Part shown: positions 15,833 to 23,140 of the stretch, piece after piece
Layout: every line of letters starts with the position of its first letter
Numbering within the stretch: the stretch's first letter is position 1
DNA from: TMED14 sp041158165
Lineage (GTDB): Bacteria; Bacteroidota; Bacteroidia; Flavobacteriales; Schleiferiaceae
Direction of reading: 5' to 3'
NCBI GenBank assembly: GCA_041158165.1
Contig: JBEBBW010000008.1
Coordinates: 1 to 50,247 of the forward strand
DNA: 50,247 nucleotides
Made by a program: the position numbers and the translations under genes
The notes under the pieces: generated by a model
Told to the model about the DNA's origin: nothing
Seen by the model: the letters and a program-made list of their open reading frames with translations, nothing else
The model's database searches: none

Positions 15833-18800
15833 TTAGCGCTTGATCAGCACCTCGCTCACAGCCTGACCGCCCTGCGTGCGGGTCAGCACGTACTGGCCCT
15901 TGGGCAAGCCCTCGAGCTGCATCGGAACGTGCTTGGCACCTACGCTGTTGTTCAGGTCAACGCGGCGAACAAGGCGTCCGTCCATGCTGCGAAGCGTCAG
16001 CGTCACATCACCTTCACCTACCGGAACGCGCACTACGTCGGTGGCGGGGTTCGGGTAGATTCCGAGCGACTCCTTGTCTGCTACCACTTCGTCGTTCGAA
16101 TTGCCCAGCGGGCGGTTCACGCTCGTGGTCGTGGTTTGGAACCAACCGCGGCCGTGGGTGGCGATGAAGAAGTCACCCTCGGTCGGAGACGAAATGGGGT
16201 TGTTGGGATCGTAGTTGTAGTCGGTGCGGTACTGCTCGATTTCAAAGACCGGAACACGCGCCATACCGTTGTTTTCTTCGCTGTACGAAGGCGTTGCGGA
16301 GCTCAGGTTGTCGGTCATGAACAGTCCCCACTCGCTACCTACAAGCAGGCGATTTGGGTTGCCCTTGTCAAACGAAACTGCGTAGCACGGCATCGTGGGA
16401 AGGTCTCCCTGCTTGCTCTGGAACGAGGGCGTAGACGACAGTGCGTTGGTAGAAACGTAGACGTAGGCTGAGTTTCCGTAGTTACCAAGGCTTACCGCCA
16501 CGCGGTTGGCGTCGTTTGGATCTACGTCGATACCGGTTACCACTCGACCAGTCCAGTTGCCGATTTGGGTCACCGTGAGGGCGTAGTTCGCTGAGTCGAT
16601 GAACGCTTGGCTCGCACGGCGCACCGCCTGAATGTTCGAGATGCGGTAAAGGCGACCGTTCGAGGTAGATACAAACAGGTGGTTGCCGTCGTTTGAAATC
16701 TTCATGTAGTGCGGGGTCACGCCGTTACCGAAGTGGGCAATCTGCCACCATTCCGGCGTCTTGCTGAAATCATGTACGTCGCGCGTCATGAAGATGCCGC
16801 CGATCTTGGGGAAGCTAGCCGTTACGTGCGAGGTCAAGCCTACGAAGAACATGGACTGAATCGGGTCTTGAACCTTGAGCACTTGTCCTGAGTCGAGGCG
16901 GCTCGTAGTCGTGGCGCGCACCGGAAGTCCGCCAATGGCCGACTTAAGCGCGACCTTAGAACCCACGGGCAGGTACACATTGCAGGTTAGAATAACCTCG
17001 GCAATGGGCGGACTATTGAACGTAATGTCAAAGTAGCCAGAATCCGCGTAGAACACTCCCGTGGCGTCGCCTGAAACGACTCCGTTGGCGTTGGCTACCG
17101 CGGTCAGCGGGCCCGCTACGATGCGCAACTTGTTCGCGATGAACTTGGCCGTAGGCTGCTGGTGCGAAATTTTGCCGCGGAAGGTGCGCTTCACGCCGTC
17201 ACCGAAGCCCATGGAGCGGATTCCTGGCAATAGTTGAAAACGAACGGTATCTGTGGACTGTGGGTCGTTGGTAGTCTCCCAAAGCTCGAAGGGCATCATC
17301 CAACTTGAAAGTTGAAGACCCTGCTGGGTTGCCAAATCCATGTACCCGTTGGAGAAGTCCGACCAACCTTCGCCCTCGTCGTCAGAACGGTAGAAGTTTC
17401 CGTTTTGGGTCTCGGCGAACATTACTTTGGGATTCAGCCACGAAATGTCGCTGTGGCCACCGTCACCGCCGAAAAGCTTCTTAATGCCGTGGGGACTGAC
17501 GCTTTTGTAATCAAGGTAGCTGGTGCCGTTGTCCTGGCAACCGCCAAGAAGCTTGCGGTCCTTACCAACGCCAAAACCAAAGTATTGGTAGGTGTTGTAG
17601 CCGAGGTTGCGCTCAAACCAGCTTGCCCCGTGGTTGTTGGACTTGAATACCCCGCCGTCGTTGGAGGTGAAAATGACGTCGGGGTTGTTCGGATCAACAA
17701 TCAACTCGTGGCTGTCGGCGTGCAGGTAGAAGGGATTCTGTGCGAAGTCGTTCAGCGTTGAAGCCTGAACCCATCCTTCGGTGGTTGACCACGACCAAAC
17801 GGTGATTCCGCCGAGCCAAATCTTGTTTTTGTCCTTAGAACTAACGGTAAGGAATAAGTCGAAAATGCCTTGGCAGTAGCGTCCTGCACCTACTCCGTTG
17901 CACAATGGGTCGAAGTTGTTGCTCTTGGTACCAATTTTAGACCAGGTTGCGCCTTCGTCGGTTGAACGGTAAACTCCAGCAAGCGCACTGCCGTTTGTTT
18001 GCACACAGTACACGTAGTTTTCGTCTTGGGGGCTGACCGTGTAGCGGATGCGGCCACCTGCGCGGCGCGGCAACGCGGTCGGCGATTGAACAGCTTCAGA
18101 AACCTCGGTAAACGTCGTTCCATCAACAGACTTCATGGTGCGTCCCGCCTGGTTCACGTAGAGTTTACCGGTCTTCGAGATGGCGAAGTCGGTGATGCTG
18201 CCGCTCAGCAACTGGGTCCACGTGGTGCCGCCGTCGGTGGTCTTCATGAATCCGTTGTTCGTTGCTGCGTAGATGGTGTTGGCGTCTGTGGGGTGCGCCT
18301 CGATGTCGGCCACGGCCGTCCAAGCAGCACTCGAAGAGTTGTTGGCCGGCAAGGTGCTCGCAAGCTGCGTAAAAGTCACGCCATCGGTCGATTTGTATAC
18401 GCCACGACCGGCGAAATTCGGCGTGGTGTTCTGGCCCGTACCTCCGTAACCCAGCCAAATCTCACCCGTACCGTAGTAGATGTCGCCGTTGGCGGCCTGG
18501 CAAATACTTCCAATTGCTTGGTTGGCACCAGGGTCGCTCACAATATTCCAGCTGGCACCGCCGTTGGTTGAGCGGTACAAACCGCCTCCCACCGACCCGG
18601 CGTAGACAATATTGGAATTAGTTCGGTCGACGAGCAGGGCGCGCGTGCGTCCGCCGTGGTTGTCTGGACCGCGCGATTCCCAGTTAAGGGTATTGGTTTT
18701 TTGAGCCGTTTGAAGCAGCTGGGTCCAAGCAGCCTGCACGGCAGCCGGGTCAATTTCGCCCGTTACCTGGTTCACCCGAAGCATGTTCATGTAGTCGTTA

Positions 18801-18949
18801 TAGCCTGCGAATGAGGCACTTGCTCCGTTTTCACGGAATTGGTATTGGCGCTCAGCCCCAGTGTTCATGGTCACTAGAGCGGCAGCTCCAGCCAACAGGG
18901 CGCCGGATCCGACGAGGATCGCAGCAAGACGGGTACGGTTCATTTTCAT
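15833..18949 (-). CDS. Large secreted BNR/sortilin-like repeat protein with type IX sorting domain
   Basis: A 1038-aa exported protein. An N-terminal hydrophobic signal (RLAAILVGSGALLAGAAALV) follows a basic start. The body carries many BNR/Asp-box repeats (GLYRSTNGGASW, GVYKSTDGVTF, GFMKTTDGGTTW, GVYRSTDEGATW, GVFKSNNHGASW), as in sortilin/VPS10-type beta-propellers. The last ~85 residues (SLGIYPNPATDVVRV, then LPKGQYVLT) are a type A T9SS C-terminal sorting domain, so it is probably carried across the outer membrane and anchored or released. The start is taken at ATG 18949; ATG 18943 is equally possible. The role is unknown; adhesion or polymer binding are guesses. Confidence 0.88.
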   Translation of the reverse strand: MKMNRTRLAAILVGSGALLAGAAALVTMNTGAERQYQFRENGASASFAGYNDYMNMLRVNQVTGEIDPAAVQAAWTQLLQTAQKTNTLNWESRGPDNHGGRTRALLVDRTNSNIVYAGSVGGGLYRSTNGGASWNIVSDPGANQAIGSICQAANGDIYYGTGEIWLGYGGTGQNTTPNFAGRGVYKSTDGVTFTQLASTLPANNSSSAAWTAVADIEAHPTDANTIYAATNNGFMKTTDGGTTWTQLLSGSITDFAISKTGKLYVNQAGRTMKSVDGTTFTEVSEAVQSPTALPRRAGGRIRYTVSPQDENYVYCVQTNGSALAGVYRSTDEGATWSKIGTKSNNFDPLCNGVGAGRYCQGIFDLFLTVSSKDKNKIWLGGITVWSWSTTEGWVQASTLNDFAQNPFYLHADSHELIVDPNNPDVIFTSNDGGVFKSNNHGASWFERNLGYNTYQYFGFGVGKDRKLLGGCQDNGTSYLDYKSVSPHGIKKLFGGDGGHSDISWLNPKVMFAETQNGNFYRSDDEGEGWSDFSNGYMDLATQQGLQLSSWMMPFELWETTNDPQSTDTVRFQLLPGIRSMGFGDGVKRTFRGKISHQQPTAKFIANKLRIVAGPLTAVANANGVVSGDATGVFYADSGYFDITFNSPPIAEVILTCNVYLPVGSKVALKSAIGGLPVRATTTSRLDSGQVLKVQDPIQSMFFVGLTSHVTASFPKIGGIFMTRDVHDFSKTPEWWQIAHFGNGVTPHYMKISNDGNHLFVSTSNGRLYRISNIQAVRRASQAFIDSANYALTVTQIGNWTGRVVTGIDVDPNDANRVAVSLGNYGNSAYVYVSTNALSSTPSFQSKQGDLPTMPCYAVSFDKGNPNRLLVGSEWGLFMTDNLSSATPSYSEENNGMARVPVFEIEQYRTDYNYDPNNPISSPTEGDFFIATHGRGWFQTTTTSVNRPLGNSNDEVVADKESLGIYPNPATDVVRVPVGEGDVTLTLRSMDGRLVRRVDLNNSVGAKHVPMQLEGLPKGQYVLTRTQGGQAVSEVLIKR

Positions 18950-18990
18950 ACGTGTTCGAAACAATTGGCTAAAAATAAGGTAAAGAAGGC

Positions 18991-19860
18991 TTAATGCACA
19001 TGCCGTTCTGCGTGGTACGACGAACGAACTAACGGACTGCTTTCTACGTGGCGAAATCCGAGGGTTCGCGCGTAGTCGCCGAGGCGCTCAAACTCCTCGG
19101 GTTCAACGAAGCGCTGCACGGGAAGGTGGCGCGGTGAAGGCTGCAGGTACTGGCCCAAGGTGACCACGTCCACACCAACCGCCCTCACATCGTCAAGCAC
19201 TTGGTAAAGTTCGTCTTCGGTCTCGCCGAGCCCGAGCATAATGCCGGTTTTCGTGCGGTTCACGCCGTTTGCCTTGAGGTAGCGGAGCACTTCGAGGGAG
19301 CGGTCGTACTGCGCCTGAATGCGCACCTGGCGCGTGAGCCGTCGCACCGTCTCCATGTTGTGGCTGACCACCTCAGGGGCCGCTTCGACAATTCGGTCAA
19401 TTTGGTCGGTAATTCCGCGAAAGTCGGGAATCAAGGTTTCCATGGTCGTTCCCGGCGAGAGGCGGCGCACGGCGCGCACCGTTTCGCCCCAAATAATGGA
19501 TCCCCCGTCGGGCAAGTCGTCGCGGTCCACACTGGTCAACACCGCATGCTTGATTTTCATGCGCTGAATCGAGCGAGCCACGCGGTCGGGCTCGTCCCAG
19601 TCCACCGGCAGCGGGCGGCCGGTGGCCACGTTGCAGAAGCCGCAGGAGCGCGTGCAGATGTTGCCGAGGATCATAAAGGTGGCCGTGCCTTCACCCCAGC
19701 ATTCACCCATGTTCGGACAGCGGCCCGACTCACAAATCGTGTGGAGCTTGTACTGATCGACGACGTTGCGCACCGCGCGGTAGTTTTCGCCCGTAGGAAG
19801 TTTCACCCGGAGCCAATTGGGCTTGCGAACAGGGGTCGAATTCGGATTTTTAGATTCCAT
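18991..19860 (-). CDS. lipA: Lipoyl synthase
   Basis: A 289-aa radical-SAM enzyme that inserts two sulfurs into octanoyl chains on lipoyl domains. The auxiliary cluster motif CESGRCPNMGEC (C-X4-C-X5-C), the radical-SAM motif CTRSCGFC (C-X3-C-X2-C) and the C-terminal RSSYHAE serine ligand are all present. Length is normal. It starts 29 nt after ytxJ, so it may be co-transcribed with it. The secreted-protein gene downstream starts about 40 nt after the lipA stop and may have its own weak promoter. Confidence 0.97.
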   Translation of the reverse strand: MESKNPNSTPVRKPNWLRVKLPTGENYRAVRNVVDQYKLHTICESGRCPNMGECWGEGTATFMILGNICTRSCGFCNVATGRPLPVDWDEPDRVARSIQRMKIKHAVLTSVDRDDLPDGGSIIWGETVRAVRRLSPGTTMETLIPDFRGITDQIDRIVEAAPEVVSHNMETVRRLTRQVRIQAQYDRSLEVLRYLKANGVNRTKTGIMLGLGETEDELYQVLDDVRAVGVDVVTLGQYLQPSPRHLPVQRFVEPEEFERLGDYARTLGFRHVESSPLVRSSYHAERHVH

Positions 19861-19889
19861 TGTAGGTCAATAACGCGTCAAGAGGGCGT

Positions 19890-20213
19890 TCAGTTCAAGG
19901 CGTCGAGCCAATCGTGGGTGATGCTAAAATGGCTCGCGTGGCGCACCCGGCCGTCTGCGGTGCGGAACACGATTTGGGGGCTTTCGTGCTCCACGCCCCA
20001 TTCGCTGGCGAGTTCGTGGCTCAGTCCGCGCTCGGTGAGCACATTGATAAGGCCAATCTGCACGTCGGGGTGGCGCTCAAGCCATTGCTGCACTCTGTGG
20101 TGCGCCGTAAGCGAAATGCTGCAGCGGGGACTGTGCTTAAACACGAGTATTCCGCCTTGAACGGGTTCAAGGTGGCTTAGGTCGTCACGGCTGGCGACCG
20201 AAACGAAGCTCAT
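19890..20213 (-). CDS. ytxJ: Bacillithiol-system redox protein YtxJ (monothiol bacilliredoxin-like)
   Basis: A 107-aa thioredoxin-fold protein. The active site FKHSPRCSISLTAHHRV has a single cysteine (Cys31), as in the YtxJ/BrxC family (DUF2847), which removes bacillithiol from proteins. The C-terminal half has the HESPQIVFRTADGRVRHASHFSIT strand typical of the family. The frame extends upstream, but the ATG at 20213 gives the family start and overlaps the stop of the small lipoprotein gene (ATGA). bshA elsewhere in the window supports the bacillithiol context. Confidence 0.88.
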   Translation of the reverse strand: MSFVSVASRDDLSHLEPVQGGILVFKHSPRCSISLTAHHRVQQWLERHPDVQIGLINVLTERGLSHELASEWGVEHESPQIVFRTADGRVRHASHFSITHDWLDALN

Positions 20214-20347
20214 ACCCGGGCTGCGGAATTCGCGGTCGGCGTGGCGCCGATGAACGAAGGGCACGTGTCAGCCGATTTGCACGAGGTCGTTGAAGCTAGG
20301 GCGGCTACCAAAACGAGGGCCGCGATGAAGGTTTTTAGCGCACGCAT
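20210..20347 (-). CDS. Small 45-aa predicted lipoprotein upstream of ytxJ
   Basis: A short frame reading MRALKTFIAALVLVAALAST, then TSCKSADTCPSF and ending in SAARV. It has a basic start, a hydrophobic core and a plausible lipobox (STTSC, lipid Cys24), then only about 20 mature residues with one more cysteine. Two signals support it as real: a perfect -7 box 5 nt upstream, and a 4-nt ATGA overlap with ytxJ. It may act as a small envelope lipoprotein or simply as a leader that couples ytxJ translation. No family recognised. Confidence 0.65.
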   Translation of the reverse strand: MRALKTFIAALVLVAALASTTSCKSADTCPSFIGATPTANSAARV

Positions 20348-20352
20348 AGCCA

Positions 20353-20360
20353 CAAAAATA
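20353..20360 (-). promoter_or_regulatory. -7 promoter box of the 45-aa lipoprotein/ytxJ unit
   Basis: The minus strand reads TATTTTTG, a perfect TAnnTTTG, 5 nt before the ATG. It is back-to-back with the ung promoter, with 1 nt between the boxes. Confidence 0.65.
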
Positions 20361-20361
20361 C

Positions 20362-20369
20362 GAAGTTTG
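20362..20369 (+). promoter_or_regulatory. -7 promoter box of ung
   Basis: GAAGTTTG, one mismatch from TAnnTTTG (first base), 4 nt before the GTG start of ung. Confidence 0.5.
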
Positions 20370-20373
20370 CAGT

Positions 20374-21069
20374 GTGTCCGACATCCCTCCTTTTCCGCCA
20401 GCTTGGTTTATTGCCCTTTCGCCCTTTGGCGGCGCGGCGGCGCTCGAGTCGCTGCGCCCTTTGCTCGAGGAAGCTTACCTCCACGAACGCACCTATCCGG
20501 CGCCCATTGACCTGTGGCGGGCCCTGGAAAACTGCCCACCCGACGCGGTCAAGGTGGTTATTTTGGGCCAAGACCCCTACCACGGACCCGGACAAGCCCA
20601 CGGCTTAGCGTTTTCGGTGCCGCCCGGTGTCGCCGAACCGCCTTCGCTGCGCAACATATTTAAAGAGTTTCGCTCTGATCTAGGTTTGGATCCGCCGCCA
20701 ACAGGCGATTTGACGGCCTGGGCGCGCCAGGGGGTACTCTTGCTCAACACCAGCCTGAGCGTGGGCGCTGGGAAGCCCGGAAGCCACGCCGACGGACGCT
20801 GGGATCCATTGATTTCGTGCATTTTGAGTTACTTGGATTCGGTTGAGCGTCCCCTCGCCTTCTGGCTATGGGGCGCGCACGCACAACGCCGCGGAGCGGG
20901 ACTGCGCAACCCCATCCATTTGGTACTGAAGTCGGCCCACCCTTCGCCTCTTGGCGCACACCGTGGTTTTTGGGGCAGTAAGCCGTTTAGTACCACGTCG
21001 ATTTGGTTCAAAAGTCAGGGGCTCGAGGGGCCCGATTGGTCCACAGGCCAACCTACCTTTGGGGAGTGA
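20374..21069 (+). CDS. ung: Uracil-DNA glycosylase, family 1
   Basis: A 231-aa base-excision repair enzyme that removes uracil from DNA. Seen: the catalytic water-activating loop GQDPYHGPGQAHGLAFSVP, LLLNTSLSVGAGKPGSH, and the C-terminal HPSPLGAHRGFWGSKPFS minor-groove loop. The start is GTG 20374, giving MSDIPPFPPAWF. No better ATG exists before the conserved region. A leaderless GTG start would be unusual (see findings). It overlaps rmuC by 1 nt (TGATG). Confidence 0.95.
   Translation: MSDIPPFPPAWFIALSPFGGAAALESLRPLLEEAYLHERTYPAPIDLWRALENCPPDAVKVVILGQDPYHGPGQAHGLAFSVPPGVAEPPSLRNIFKEFRSDLGLDPPPTGDLTAWARQGVLLLNTSLSVGAGKPGSHADGRWDPLISCILSYLDSVERPLAFWLWGAHAQRRGAGLRNPIHLVLKSAHPSPLGAHRGFWGSKPFSTTSIWFKSQGLEGPDWSTGQPTFGE
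21054..21061 (+). promoter_or_regulatory. -7 promoter box of rmuC, inside the ung coding end
   Basis: TACCTTTG lies in the final codons of ung (..PTFGE stop) and 7 nt before the rmuC ATG. Confidence 0.6.
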
Positions 21070-22391
21070 TGAATACCGCCCTTTTAATCGTAGCCGTACT
21101 GGTGCTTGGTGTGCTGCTTTGGATGCAGCTTCGCCGGGGATCTTCGCAGAACGATTCAGGTGAAATGGCGCGGATTCAAGGCCTACTCGACGCGGCCAAT
21201 CAACGGGTGCGCGACCTGGAGTCGTCGTTGGCGGCTGCCCAAAATGCCCAACGCGAAAGCGACATGGCCCTGGCCCGCGCCCAGGAGCGCTTGGCTTCGT
21301 CGGACGCCGCCCGAGCCGACGCGTTGGCCCAGCGCGAGCAACTTAAAAACGAGTTCAACGTCGTGGCCCAAGAGGCGTTGAATCGCCAGTCCCAGATGCT
21401 GCAAGAGCAGCTCAAGCAGGGGAACAAGGCCGAACTCGACGTCCTTCTCGCACCGTTCCGTGCTAAACTCGAACAGTTTGGCGAACGTGTAGAGAAAACC
21501 CACCACCAGGGCGTGCAGGAGCGCAGCGAGCTCAAGGCCGAAGTGCGCAACCTCATGGAGCAGTCCGAAAAGCTGCGCAACGAGGCCAACGCACTGACCA
21601 AGGCGCTGCGCAGCGACAGCAAGGCCCAAGGCAACTGGGGCGAAATGGTGCTCGAAAAGCTGCTGGAGCGCAGCGGACTCACGCGAGACCTCGAGTACAG
21701 CGTCCAGGCATCAACCACCGACGCCGAAGGACGCCGGCTGCAGCCCGACGTGGTGCTCAACCTGCCCGAAGGCAAGCACCTGGTCATCGACTCGAAGGTG
21801 AGCATGGTGGCCTACGAGCGCTTTGTCAATGCCGAAACGCCCGAAGAGCAGGCACTGGCCATGAAGGAGCACATTGCTTCGCTGCGCGCCCACATTCGCG
21901 GGCTGTCCGAGAAAAACTACCAGAATTTGTACGACGTTTCGCTGGACTTCGTGCTGCTGTTTGTGCCGATTGAGGGCGCGTTCAGCACCGCGCTGCAGGC
22001 GCAGCCCGAGCTGTACCAAGAGGCCTTTGACCGCAACATCGCCCTGGTGAGCACCACGACCTTGTGGACCACGCTGCGCACCGTGGGTACGCTCTGGCGT
22101 CAGGAGCGCCAAAACCGGAACGTCGGCGAGATCATCCGCCAGGCTTCGGATCTGTACGACAAGTTTGTTGGGTTTTCTGAAGAGATGATCAAGGTGGGCA
22201 ACCAAATGAAGACCGCCACCAACACCTACGAAAACGCCATGAAGCAGCTCAGCCAGGGCAAGGGCAACCTCGTTCGGCGCGCCGAGCAGCTTCGCCAGCT
22301 GGGCCTTAAAAACAGCAAAACCACCAATCCGTCCTTAGTTGACCGCGCGCTTCAGGGCGAGTCCGAAGAAGACGAAACCGAAACCCTATGA
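21069..22391 (+). CDS. rmuC: DNA recombination protein RmuC
   Basis: A 440-aa protein with one N-terminal transmembrane helix (ALLIVAVLVLGVLLWMQL), a long coiled coil (about residues 30-190, rich in A/E/Q/R heptads) and a C-terminal nuclease-like RmuC domain (GNWGEMVLEKLLERSGL, LPEGKHLVIDSKVSMVAYERF, FVPIEGAF). In E. coli RmuC limits inversions at short inverted repeats; the biochemical activity is not settled. The ATG overlaps the ung stop, and the 3' end overlaps the methylase gene by 4 nt. Confidence 0.93.
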   Translation: MNTALLIVAVLVLGVLLWMQLRRGSSQNDSGEMARIQGLLDAANQRVRDLESSLAAAQNAQRESDMALARAQERLASSDAARADALAQREQLKNEFNVVAQEALNRQSQMLQEQLKQGNKAELDVLLAPFRAKLEQFGERVEKTHHQGVQERSELKAEVRNLMEQSEKLRNEANALTKALRSDSKAQGNWGEMVLEKLLERSGLTRDLEYSVQASTTDAEGRRLQPDVVLNLPEGKHLVIDSKVSMVAYERFVNAETPEEQALAMKEHIASLRAHIRGLSEKNYQNLYDVSLDFVLLFVPIEGAFSTALQAQPELYQEAFDRNIALVSTTTLWTTLRTVGTLWRQERQNRNVGEIIRQASDLYDKFVGFSEEMIKVGNQMKTATNTYENAMKQLSQGKGNLVRRAEQLRQLGLKNSKTTNPSLVDRALQGESEEDETETL

Positions 22392-23137
22392 GCGAGCAAC
22401 TGGACGACCAACTGATTTACGGGATTCGCCCGATTGAAGAAGCCCTTGAATCGGACGTGGTCTTGGACCGCGTGTTTATTTCGCAGGAATCGCGCAACCC
22501 CGCGCTGATGGCCATTGCCGCCAAGGCCCGCAAGAAGGGCATCTTCGTGAAGTTTGTGCCCATGGAGCGCATGCAGCGCTTCACCCGCGCCAACCACCAG
22601 GGCGTCGTGAGCTGGGCTTCGAGCGTGGCCTACGCCGACCTTTCGGAGGTGATGGCCGGGCTCCGCGAGCGCGGAGTAGACCCCTTGGTGGTGGTCCTCG
22701 ACCGCGTGACCGACGTGCGGAATGTGGGCGCCATTGCCCGGTCCTGCGAGAGCTTCGGGGCCCACACGATTGTGCTGTCGGAGGGCTCCGCCCCCATGAA
22801 CGCCGACGCCGTGAAGTCTTCCGCGGGCGCCTTGCTCCGCATGCCGATTTGCCGGGTGCGTTCGCTGCCGATTGCCCTGACCTCGCTGGAAATGAGCGGC
22901 TGCCAAATCGTGGGTATTTCAGAAAAAGGAACAGGAACCCTCGCGGACTGCGACTTGCGCGGCCCGGCAGCCCTAATTATGGGCTCTGAAGAGGACGGCA
23001 TCTCCCCGGCCCTGTGGAAGGCCTGCAACACGACCGCGAAGATTCCGACCAGCGGCGAAACCGCTTCGCTCAACGTGTCGGTGGCCGCCGGCATCGCGCT
23101 GTATGAGGCGTCGATGCAGCGCAGAGCCAGCAACTAG
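22388..23137 (+). CDS. rlmB: 23S rRNA 2'-O-methyltransferase, RlmB/TrmH (SpoU) family
   Basis: A 249-aa SPOUT methyltransferase. An N-terminal L30e-like substrate-binding domain (LIYGIRPIEEALES, LMAIAAKARKKGI, RANHQGVV) is followed by the knotted domain with motif 1 NVGAIARSCESFG, motif 2 IMGSEEDGISP and motif 3 SLNVSVAAGIALYE. This architecture matches RlmB, which methylates G2251 in the 23S peptidyl-transferase loop. The exact target is inferred. It is coupled to rmuC by ATGA and ends 3 nt from the convergent valS stop. Confidence 0.88.
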   Translation: MSEQLDDQLIYGIRPIEEALESDVVLDRVFISQESRNPALMAIAAKARKKGIFVKFVPMERMQRFTRANHQGVVSWASSVAYADLSEVMAGLRERGVDPLVVVLDRVTDVRNVGAIARSCESFGAHTIVLSEGSAPMNADAVKSSAGALLRMPICRVRSLPIALTSLEMSGCQIVGISEKGTGTLADCDLRGPAALIMGSEEDGISPALWKACNTTAKIPTSGETASLNVSVAAGIALYEASMQRRASN

Positions 23138-23140
23138 GTA

